Shown here: one piece after another, positions 8,079-14,363 of the stretch
Layout of the letters: the number at the start of each line of letters is the position of its first letter
Numbering within the stretch: position 1 is the stretch's first letter
Assembly: GCF_002887735.1 (NCBI RefSeq)
Contig: NZ_PKQP01000012.1
Span: 1-64,000 of the forward strand
Direction: 5' to 3'
Source: Stenotrophomonas bentonitica
Lineage (GTDB): Bacteria > Pseudomonadota > Gammaproteobacteria > Xanthomonadales > Xanthomonadaceae
DNA: 64,000 bases
Made by a program: the position numbers and the translations under genes
Notes under the pieces: generated by a model
What the model was told of the DNA's origin: nothing
Databases searched by the model: none
The model's input: only the letters and a program-made list of their open reading frames with translations

Positions 8079-8720
8079 GTGCCCACCCCACCTCATGCCA
8101 ACACTCCGCTCCCGCATCCGCCCTGGCGCGAGGCCATGCTGTGGATGCTGCTGCTCGGCGCGATGTTCATCCATGGCTACAGCTGGACCAATCAATGGGC
8201 CGCCAGCCAGGTCCATACCTACAGCCTGCACGGTCGCTGGGACGAGGCGATCCCCTTCTGGCCATGGACGATCTGGCCGTACCTGGCGCTGAACCTGCTG
8301 TACCCGCTGACGTTCTTCCTCTGTCCGACCCGATCGGCGCTGCGCCGTCATGCGATGGCCATCGCGCTGGTGCAGGCCGCCTGCATGCTCGCCTTCGTGT
8401 GTTGGCCGACCGGCAACGTGCGTGTTTTGCCCCAGCCGGATGGCGTGAGCGGGCTGTTGTTCGCACAGCTGCGCGCGTTCGAGGCGCCGTTCAACATGGC
8501 GCCGTCGCTGCACGCCGCGGTATTGGTGGTGGTCTGGCAGGCATGGCGGCAGTGGCTGCAGGCCGATGCGACGGCACTGCGCTGGCTGTGGCACGGCGCC
8601 TGTGGGCTGATTCTGCTCTCGACGCTCACCACCTGGCAGCACGATCTGCTGGACGTGCTTGCCGGCCTCGTGGTGGGCGCGCTGGCGCTGTGGATCACCG
8701 CGAGCTCAAGGGCCCCGTAG
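8079..8720 (+). CDS. PAP2-superfamily membrane phosphatase
   Basis: A 213-residue multi-pass membrane protein. The PAP2 core is reduced but visible: NMAPSLHAAV (PSxH motif) and TTWQHDLLDVLAG (HxxxD motif), with the catalytic histidines. The classical KxxxxxxRP motif is not evident, as in the inositol-phosphotransferase-like branch. It likely acts on a lipid phosphate at the membrane. It diverges from the TOMM operon with only ~20 bases between the outermost possible starts, so a shared control region is possible. The GTG start at 8079 is used. The stop codon lies inside the left arm of a large hairpin repeat. Confidence 0.75.
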   Translation: MPTPPHANTPLPHPPWREAMLWMLLLGAMFIHGYSWTNQWAASQVHTYSLHGRWDEAIPFWPWTIWPYLALNLLYPLTFFLCPTRSALRRHAMAIALVQAACMLAFVCWPTGNVRVLPQPDGVSGLLFAQLRAFEAPFNMAPSLHAAVLVVVWQAWRQWLQADATALRWLWHGACGLILLSTLTTWQHDLLDVLAGLVVGALALWITASSRAP

Positions 8721-8813
8721 CGACCGGTAGGCCCCTCGGCAAATGTCCCCCGGCCGCCGCCTCACAGCGACGACCTCCTCCTTGATTTTGCCCAGGGGCC
8801 TACCGGCCGCTAC
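8717..8813 (+). repeat. structured repeat cassette A (20-bp stem, conserved loop)
   Basis: A 20-base left arm beginning GTAGCG (8717-8736) pairs with 8794-8813, ending CGCTAC, with one mismatch. The 57-base loop starts CGGCAAATGTCCCCCGGC and ends CCTCCTCCTTGATTTTGCCC. An inner GGCAAA/TTTGCC pairing is possible. Cassette B at 8882-8975 carries the same loop on the other strand. The interval 8721-9100 is otherwise non-coding. Confidence 0.8.
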
Positions 8814-8881
8814 GGCGCTCCGGCTCGCGGTAGGCAGAAGAGAAGCCGTGCTTTCCATGCAGCGCCAGTGGTCTGGACACG

Positions 8882-8975
8882 TGGGGCGCGATGCCCTTGT
8901 GGGCGAAATAAAGGAGGAGGGGGCGGCCGCAGGCCGACGCCGGGGGACATTCGCCGGCAAGGGCATCGCGCCCCA
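8882..8975 (-). repeat. structured repeat cassette B (18-bp perfect stem, same loop inverted)
   Basis: Perfect arms at 8882-8899 and 8958-8975 (TGGGGCGCGATGCCCTTG and its complement). Read on the minus strand, the loop contains CGGCGAATGTCCCCCGGC and CCTCCTCCTTTATTTCGCCC, matching 17 of 18 and 18 of 20 bases of cassette A. The stem is unrelated to that of cassette A. The inner pair has changed to GGCGAA/TTCGCC, a compensatory change. Confidence 0.8.
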
Positions 8976-9050
8976 GCGCTCGACCTACTCGACGCCTCGC
9001 CCGGAAAGGCTCAGAGGACGCTTCTTGATTTCACCCAGATGGAGCAGAAC

Positions 9051-9078
9051 AAAAAAGGCCAGCGCGAACGCTGGCCTT
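9051..9078 (-). terminator. rho-independent terminator of the nupC-ribokinase operon
   Basis: On the minus strand GGCCAGCG, a four-base loop and CGCTGGCC (9057-9076) are followed by TTTTTT. It lies 23 bases past the ribokinase stop. Confidence 0.9.
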
Positions 9079-9100
9079 CCGATATCCACACCGGTGACGC

Positions 9101-10066
9101 TTACTTGTTCTCGGCATCACCCGGGGTGAAGTGCGGCATCGCCGCAGCGGCGCCTTCCTTCTCGGTCGAACGACCGGCGAACTGGTTGGCGAACCGCACG
9201 TGACGGGCGAAGGCCGCCTCCGGGTCCTGCGCGATCGAGGCCACCAGCGCACCGTTGAACGCATCGCCGGCACCGGTGGTGTCCAGCACCTGCACCTGCT
9301 CGGCGCCCACGCGGTAGTACGGCTGGGTATCGCCACGCAGGTTCTCTTCGGCGTGCGACACGAACACACCCACCGAACCCAGCGTCACCACCACGGTGCC
9401 GTTGCCGACCAGCTTGCGGCACAGCGCATGCAGGCTGGCGCCATCCAGCGCGGCGACATCGTTGGCATCCACGCGCTCGCCGACATGACGGCCGAGCAGG
9501 GCGGCGAACTCGGTCTCGTTCGGGGTCAGCACATCGGCCAGCTTGAGCAGGCCGATGCTGGACGGCGCATCGGCAGGCGCGACGTTGAGCACGGTGGTGG
9601 CACCGGCCTCGCGTGCGATGGCCAGGGCCGCCTCGATCGTTTCCACCGGCGATTCCAGCTGCGCCAGCACCACCTTGGCACCGGCCAGCAGCGCACGCTG
9701 CTGGTCAACGAAACCCAGGCTCAACGCGGCGTTGGCGCCCGGGCCGATCACGATGGTGTTGCGGCCGCGGCTGTCGACATAGATGCCGCCGGTGCCGGTC
9801 GGCTCGCTGCTGGCCTCGGCGGTCAGCGCGAAACCGTCCTGCTCGGCCAGCCCGCGGGCCATCGCACCGCCGGCGTCATCGCCCAGCGCGCACAGGAACG
9901 TGGTCGGCGCGCCGGCACGGCGGGCGGCCACGGCCTGGTTGAAGCCCTTGCCGCCGGGACCGGTGCTGTAGCGGCCGGCAATGGTCGCACCCGGGGCCGG
10001 GAGCGACTCACAACGCCAGACATGATCCACATTGAAGGAACCGATTACGACGACACTGCTACTCAT
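9101..10066 (-). CDS. rbsK: ribokinase
   Basis: A 321-residue PfkB-family sugar kinase converting ribose to ribose 5-phosphate with ATP. The N-terminal GSFNVDHVWRCESLPAPG and GPGGKGFNQAVAARRAGA form the substrate lid and GG motif. The second signature DTTGAGDAFNGAL near the C-terminus holds the catalytic Asp. NVAPADAP and LTPNETEFAALLG are also typical. It sits 26 bases downstream of nupC on the same strand. Together they suggest salvage of nucleoside-derived ribose. A strong terminator follows. Confidence 0.92.
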   Translation of the reverse strand: MSSSVVVIGSFNVDHVWRCESLPAPGATIAGRYSTGPGGKGFNQAVAARRAGAPTTFLCALGDDAGGAMARGLAEQDGFALTAEASSEPTGTGGIYVDSRGRNTIVIGPGANAALSLGFVDQQRALLAGAKVVLAQLESPVETIEAALAIAREAGATTVLNVAPADAPSSIGLLKLADVLTPNETEFAALLGRHVGERVDANDVAALDGASLHALCRKLVGNGTVVVTLGSVGVFVSHAEENLRGDTQPYYRVGAEQVQVLDTTGAGDAFNGALVASIAQDPEAAFARHVRFANQFAGRSTEKEGAAAAMPHFTPGDAENK

Positions 10067-10092
10067 AAAGACTGTTTCTCAGGGAACGGATA

Positions 10093-11391
10093 TCAGCTGA
10101 AATGCGTCAGCACGCCGGCGATGGTCGCCGTCATGAAGGTGGCAATGGTACCGCCCAGCACCGCACGCAGGCCGAACTTGGCCAGATCGTGGCGGCGCTC
10201 CGGTGCCAGACCACCAATACCACCGATCTGGATCGCGATGGAGCTGAAGTTGGCAAAACCGCACAGCGCGTAGGTGGCGATCAGGCGGCCCTCGTCGGAG
10301 AGCACCATGCCCGGCACCTGGCCGTTGACGATCTTGGACAGCTCCGAGTACGCCACGAACTCGTTGATCACGACCTTCTGGCCGATCAGCGAGCCGACCG
10401 TGGTGGCATCGGCCCACGGGGTACCGATCACCCAGGCGATCGGGGCCAGCAGGTAGCCGAACAGGGTGGACAGGTCGGTCGGGCGGCCGATGATCGCGGC
10501 CAGGCCGGTCACGTCACCCAGCCAGGTCAGCGGGGCGTTCAGCAGCGCGATCAGCGCGATGAAGGCCAGCAGCATCGCACCGATGTTCAGCGCCAGCTTC
10601 AGGCCGTCGCCGGCACCGGCCGCGGCGGCGTCGATGATGTTGCTGGAGGTCTTCTCCACTTCCATCTTGACCGTGCCGCGGGTCAGCGGGGTGCCGGTTT
10701 CGGGCACCAGCAGCTTGGCCACCACCAGGGTCGCCGGGGCGGCCATGATGCTCGCCGCCAGCAGATGCTTGGCGTAGAAGGCCTGCTGGGCCGGATCGCT
10801 GCCGCCGAGCATGCCCACGTAGGCGGCCAGCACGCCGCCGGCGATGTGCGCCATGCCGCCGATCATCATCGTGATCAGCTCGGACTGGGTCATCTTGGCG
10901 ATGTACGGGCGCACCGTCAGCGGTGCTTCGGTCTGGCCGATGAAGACGCTGGCGCAGACGCTGGTGGTTTCCGCACCGGACACGCGCATGATCTTGGTGA
11001 TCGCCCAGGCCATCGCACGCACGATCGTCTGCATCACGTTGAGGTGGTACATGACCCCCATCAGCGCCGAGAAGAAGATGATGGTCGGCAACACCTGGAA
11101 GGCGAAGATGAAACCGAACTGCTCGGTGTTCATCAGGCTGCCGAAGATGAAGCCCGAGCCCTCGTTGACGAAGCTCAGGATCTTGACGAAGCCCTTGCCC
11201 AGCGCATCGAACACATCACGGCCACCCGGCACCAGCAGCACCACCGCCGCGAAGGCGATCTGCAGTGCGATACCGGTGACTACCAGGCGCCAGTCGACGG
11301 CCCGCTTGTTGTTCGAGAACAACCAGGCAATGCCGATCAGCACTGCCAACCCGAACAGGCCGAAGCCAATCCTGCCCAAACCTTCGACCAT
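10093..11391 (-). CDS. nupC: NupC-type concentrative nucleoside transporter
   Basis: A 432-residue inner-membrane symporter. The CNT family signatures are GQTEAPLTVRPYI, MMIGGMAHIAGGVLAAYVGML, KVVINEFVAYSELS and the C-terminal TYALCGFANFSSIAIQIGGIG. The N-terminal and C-terminal halves contain multiple hydrophobic spans. A purine-rich site (GGGAAG) precedes the ATG. The following ribokinase gene suggests that imported nucleosides are cleaved and their ribose phosphorylated, although no nucleosidase gene is in the window. Confidence 0.93.
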   Translation of the reverse strand: MVEGLGRIGFGLFGLAVLIGIAWLFSNNKRAVDWRLVVTGIALQIAFAAVVLLVPGGRDVFDALGKGFVKILSFVNEGSGFIFGSLMNTEQFGFIFAFQVLPTIIFFSALMGVMYHLNVMQTIVRAMAWAITKIMRVSGAETTSVCASVFIGQTEAPLTVRPYIAKMTQSELITMMIGGMAHIAGGVLAAYVGMLGGSDPAQQAFYAKHLLAASIMAAPATLVVAKLLVPETGTPLTRGTVKMEVEKTSSNIIDAAAAGAGDGLKLALNIGAMLLAFIALIALLNAPLTWLGDVTGLAAIIGRPTDLSTLFGYLLAPIAWVIGTPWADATTVGSLIGQKVVINEFVAYSELSKIVNGQVPGMVLSDEGRLIATYALCGFANFSSIAIQIGGIGGLAPERRHDLAKFGLRAVLGGTIATFMTATIAGVLTHFS

Positions 11392-11639
11392 GAGACTTCC
11401 CTTGGGGCGCCGCGAAAAACGGGAAGCCTAGAGCAGCGGCAAGGGCGGGGCAAGGAAAAGCAGCGTCTGCGAGCCGATCGGTCGTGATCGGGCCTGTATC
11501 GACAAGGCATGGCTGGCTTGGCGCGTGGTGTGTCACGGGCCGTGAGATCGCCGCGGCCGGCCTGCGCGCGCTGCGCGCCACCCTCTACACTTACCGGCAT
11601 CGATCCGGCCCGGTTGCGGGCCCGCAGCAGGAGAATCAC

Positions 11640-12608
11640 ATGCTCTATCGCCGTCTTGGCTCCACCGGCCTGAAGCTTTCGGCCCTGTCCTTCGGGGCCT
11701 GGGTGACCTTCGGCGACCAGATCGGCCGCGATGAGGCCCGCAAGCTGATCGCCACCGCCTGGGATGCCGGGGTCAACTTCTTCGACAACGCCGAGGGCTA
11801 TGCCCGCGGCCGCGCCGAGCAGGTGATGGGAGATGTGATCGCCGACCTGCGCCTGCCCCGTGATGGCTTCTGTGTCTCCAGCAAGGTGTTCTTCGGGGCG
11901 GTCGACGACCCGCGCCCGACCCAGCAGGGCCTGTCGCGCAAACACGTCACCGACGCCTGCCACGCCGCGCTCAAGCGCCTGCGGGTGGACTATCTGGACC
12001 TGTACTACTGCCATCGTCCGGATCCGGACACCCCGATCGCCGAGACCGTACAGGCCATGGATACCCTGATCCGCCAGGGCAAGGTGCTGTATTGGGGCAC
12101 GTCGGAATGGTCGGCCGCGCAGATCCAGGAAGCGGTCGATATCGCCCGTGCACGCCATCTGCATGCCCCGTCGATGGAGCAGCCGCAGTACAACCTGCTG
12201 CACCGCGAGCGGGTCGAGCGCGAGTACGCGCCGCTGTATGCCGAGGCGGGGCTGGGCACCACGATCTGGTCGCCGCTGGCCTCGGGCCTGCTCACTGGCA
12301 AGTACAACGCCGGCGTCGACCCGCAGTCGCGGCTGGGCCAGGAACAGCTGGGCTGGTTGAAGGCGCAGGTGCTCGAGGATGGCAGCGACCGCCTGGAGCG
12401 GGTCCGCCGCTATACCGCGCTGGCCGCGCAGCTGGGGGTCTCCCCGGCGCAACTGGCGATCGCCTGGTGCCTGCGCAATCCCAACGTGTCCAGCGTGATC
12501 CTCGGCGCGAGCCGGGTCAGCCAGCTGGAAGAGAACCTGGGCGCACTGGCGCTGTTCGAGCAGCTCGATGAAAGCGTCTGGCAGCAGGTGGACGCGGTCT
12601 TTGGTTGA
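11640..12608 (+). CDS. aldo/keto reductase, voltage-gated K+ channel beta-subunit type
   Basis: A 322-residue NADPH-dependent aldo/keto reductase. It has the start MLYRRLGSTGLKLSALSFGAW, FFDNAEGYARGRAE with the catalytic Tyr, SSKVFF with the Lys, and the Kv-beta-type VLYWGTSEWSAAQI, IWSPLASGLLTGKY and VSSVILGASRVSQLEENL. The ATG at 11640 is preceded by AGGAG at a good distance; the frame is open further upstream but without a better start. It is divergent from nupC. Substrate cannot be predicted. Confidence 0.9.
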   Translation: MLYRRLGSTGLKLSALSFGAWVTFGDQIGRDEARKLIATAWDAGVNFFDNAEGYARGRAEQVMGDVIADLRLPRDGFCVSSKVFFGAVDDPRPTQQGLSRKHVTDACHAALKRLRVDYLDLYYCHRPDPDTPIAETVQAMDTLIRQGKVLYWGTSEWSAAQIQEAVDIARARHLHAPSMEQPQYNLLHRERVEREYAPLYAEAGLGTTIWSPLASGLLTGKYNAGVDPQSRLGQEQLGWLKAQVLEDGSDRLERVRRYTALAAQLGVSPAQLAIAWCLRNPNVSSVILGASRVSQLEENLGALALFEQLDESVWQQVDAVFG

Positions 12609-12631
12609 TCGATCGGTTGGGAAGCAGGGGC

Positions 12632-12720
12632 GCCGGCCAGCGGCCGGCACTATCGATCCCTGTTCGACAGGGACTTAGAGCTACCCGACCGGTGGAAGCT
12701 CGTGCCGGCCGCTGGCCGGC
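12632..12720. repeat. paired inverted REP palindromes
   Basis: GCCGGCCAGCGGCCGGC (12632-12648) and its inverse GCCGGCCGCTGGCCGGC (12704-12720) flank a 55-base spacer. Each is itself a stem-loop, and the two can also pair with each other. They follow the aldo/keto reductase stop and may insulate it from the hemP promoter. Confidence 0.7.
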
Positions 12721-12773
12721 TCCGCAATCCCGTTGAGCGGCACACTTCTCCGCTGTGCCATTGACAAAATCTA

Positions 12774-12811
12774 TTGATAGATGAATTTCGATCATTAATG
12801 CCATCTATCAA
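12774..12811. promoter_or_regulatory. perfect 10-bp dyad upstream of hemP
   Basis: TTGATAGATG (12774-12783) is exactly complementary to CATCTATCAA (12802-12811), with an 18-base AT-rich spacer. A TTGACA hexamer at 12761-12766 could be a -35 box. The local drop in G+C against its surroundings marks a control region. Confidence 0.5.
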
Positions 12812-12836
12812 ATTGAGAATGGTTGTTGATTGTCAA

Positions 12837-12855
12837 CTGAGAATCATTATCATTT
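12837..12855 (+). promoter_or_regulatory. Fur box of hemP
   Basis: CTGAGAATCATTATCATTT closely matches the Fur consensus core. A weaker, partly matching stretch lies directly upstream (12813-12836), as in tandem Fur sites. It is 29 bases before the hemP ATG, so iron-dependent repression is expected. Confidence 0.8.
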
Positions 12856-12883
12856 GACTCGCCCCTCGCAACGAGTCCAGACG

Positions 12884-13081
12884 ATGAACACTCAAGCTGC
12901 TGTACTGCTGCGCCCCGAAACGCTGACCCTCCGCGACCGTCCGGTCCGCGTGGTCCCGCCCGAAGAAGTGATCGACAGCGAAGCCCTGCTCAAGGGCCGC
13001 CGTGAAATCCTGATCCAGCACGGCGACCGCTTCTATCGCTTGCGCCATACCAGCAACGACAAGTTGATCCTGACCAAGTAA
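12884..13081 (+). CDS. hemP: hemin uptake protein HemP
   Basis: A 65-residue protein ending in the conserved LLKGRREILIQHGDRFYRLR followed by TSNDKLILTK, the whole signature of the HemP family. These small proteins accompany heme/iron uptake genes and are thought to assist their expression or heme use. The ATG at 12884 is chosen over an upstream start at 12830, which falls within the Fur-box region. The Fur box directly upstream supports iron regulation. No outer-membrane heme receptor follows in this window. Confidence 0.88.
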   Translation: MNTQAAVLLRPETLTLRDRPVRVVPPEEVIDSEALLKGRREILIQHGDRFYRLRHTSNDKLILTK

Positions 13082-13087
13082 CGGCGC

Positions 13088-13108
13088 TGCCTCCCCCGCG
13101 GGGAGGCA
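13088..13108. terminator. hairpin after hemP
   Basis: TGCCTCCCC, loop CGC, GGGGAGGCA: a 9-bp perfect stem 7 bases after the hemP stop, without a T-run. It may end or attenuate transcription into the next gene. Confidence 0.5.
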
Positions 13109-13253
13109 CCGATGACCGCGTGGCTACGCGATCCGTGCCTTCCCTGGGCAGGCCGTTATCCCAGCTCTCTCCCCCTCGACACCCCGCCGTCGGCTCCGGC
13201 CCGCGGCGTGGGTCGAGGGTCTCCCCCGCAACCGCCGATTGCAGGTAGATCCC

Positions 13254-13844
13254 ATGAGCCGCGCCCTTTCCGTCGGCCGCCCACCGGGCCGCCATCCCAT
13301 CGCCGGCCTGCCATCGGCCGCACAGCTGGCCTCACTGGGCACCGTGCTGTGCCTGTACCGCCCGGACAGCAGTGAACTCGGCGGTTGGAAGCACGCCGTG
13401 TCTGCCCACGCCTGCCAGGGCATGGACAGCGAAGGCATCCGCGAAAGCCTGTGCTTCGTCGATGCCCGCGGCCGCTGCTGCTGGCGGCTGTACCTGCTGC
13501 CGGACAGCGATTTCCTCGCCTGGGACCGCCTGGTTTCCGCCTTCCCCGCACGCCCCGAGCCGGTCAACGACGCCGGCGTCGCCGAGCGCCTGTGGCGGCG
13601 CCTGGCCGTGCGCCTGGGCAACGACGCCTGGCGCATGTGCGCACTGCGCCTTCAGGTCGGCGAAGGCCGCGAACTCGCCGCCAGCCTGGCCTCGTTGTCG
13701 GCCCTGGGGGCGACCACCGCACGCCGGATCGGGCACGTCGAAGGGGCCGAAGGTGAGCTCTGGGTCGACGACTGCTGCTGCGCCACCGCCGCTCGCCGCG
13801 GCGGTGCGTGGGCAGCCGACGGCATGCCGGTGATCCAGCTGTAA
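13254..13844 (+). CDS. hypothetical protein downstream of hemP
   Basis: A 196-residue soluble protein that I cannot assign confidently. It has no signal peptide or membrane segment. Aromatic and Trp residues are scattered (GGWKHAVSAHACQGMDSEG, CWRLYLLPDSDFLAWDRL). The C-terminal part has three adjacent cysteines (DDCCCAT), and there are further Cys residues earlier. The ATG at 13254 follows an AGGTA site. Its place after Fur-controlled hemP suggests a role in heme or iron handling; similarly placed xanthomonad genes are often labelled hemin transport protein. That is inference from position. Confidence 0.65.
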   Translation: MSRALSVGRPPGRHPIAGLPSAAQLASLGTVLCLYRPDSSELGGWKHAVSAHACQGMDSEGIRESLCFVDARGRCCWRLYLLPDSDFLAWDRLVSAFPARPEPVNDAGVAERLWRRLAVRLGNDAWRMCALRLQVGEGRELAASLASLSALGATTARRIGHVEGAEGELWVDDCCCATAARRGGAWAADGMPVIQL

Positions 13845-13936
13845 TCTGAAACGACGGGCCGGCCCGGCGACGATGCCGCGGCATCGCAGCTGTGACCGAC
13901 GCGCAGCCGGTGGCGACCCGAATGCGGGCGTCGCCC

Positions 13937-14290
13937 TCATTCCTTGAACATCAGGAATGCCGCTACCAGGATCAGCCCGAACGCGGCCCAGTGGTTCCAC
14001 TTCAGCGGCTGATCCAGGTAGAACGCCGAGAAGGCCGCGAACACCACCAGGGTGATCACCTCCTGCATGCCCTTCAGCTGCGGCGCCGAATACACCGCAC
14101 TGCCCAGGCGGTTGCCCGGTACCTGCAGGCAGTACTCGAAAAACGCGATGCCCCAGCTGACCAGGATCACCGTCATCAACGGCGCACTCTTGTACTTCAG
14201 ATGCCCGTACCAGGCGAAGGTCATGAAAATGTTGCTGCCCAGCAGCAGCAGTACGGGATACAGATAGGCAGTGAACGGGGTGCCGGGCAT
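13937..14290 (-). CDS. DUF486/DMT-family small membrane protein
   Basis: A 117-residue protein with four predicted membrane helices. The conserved FMTFAWYGHLKYK, VSWGIAFFEYCLQVPGNR and LKGMQEVITLVVFAAFSAFYL identify the DUF486 family of the drug/metabolite transporter superfamily. The ATG at 14290 (MPGTPFTAYLYP) gives the usual family length; the frame is open upstream but adds a Pro/Arg-rich, non-family stretch. Transport activity has not been shown for the family as far as I know. It lies 73 bases beyond the ybbP-like gene on the same strand. Confidence 0.85.
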   Translation of the reverse strand: MPGTPFTAYLYPVLLLLGSNIFMTFAWYGHLKYKSAPLMTVILVSWGIAFFEYCLQVPGNRLGSAVYSAPQLKGMQEVITLVVFAAFSAFYLDQPLKWNHWAAFGLILVAAFLMFKE

Positions 14291-14363
14291 CCGGGCGATC
14301 TCAGGGGGGCAGGGGCGTGCAGCATACCGAGGCACGCCCCGTGCCCGTGTCATCGCCGCGTGC

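Noticed and set aside
8743..9129. 128-residue frame across the 8.7-9.1 kb gap, and an 86-residue frame opposite
   Set aside because: Both read through the two repeat cassettes. Their sequence is explained by the repeats, so I treat them as non-coding.
11533..11545. TCACGGGCCGTGA dyad between nupC and the aldo/keto reductase
   Set aside because: Short and G+C-rich, so it is likely to occur by chance in this genome; no matching consensus that I recognise.
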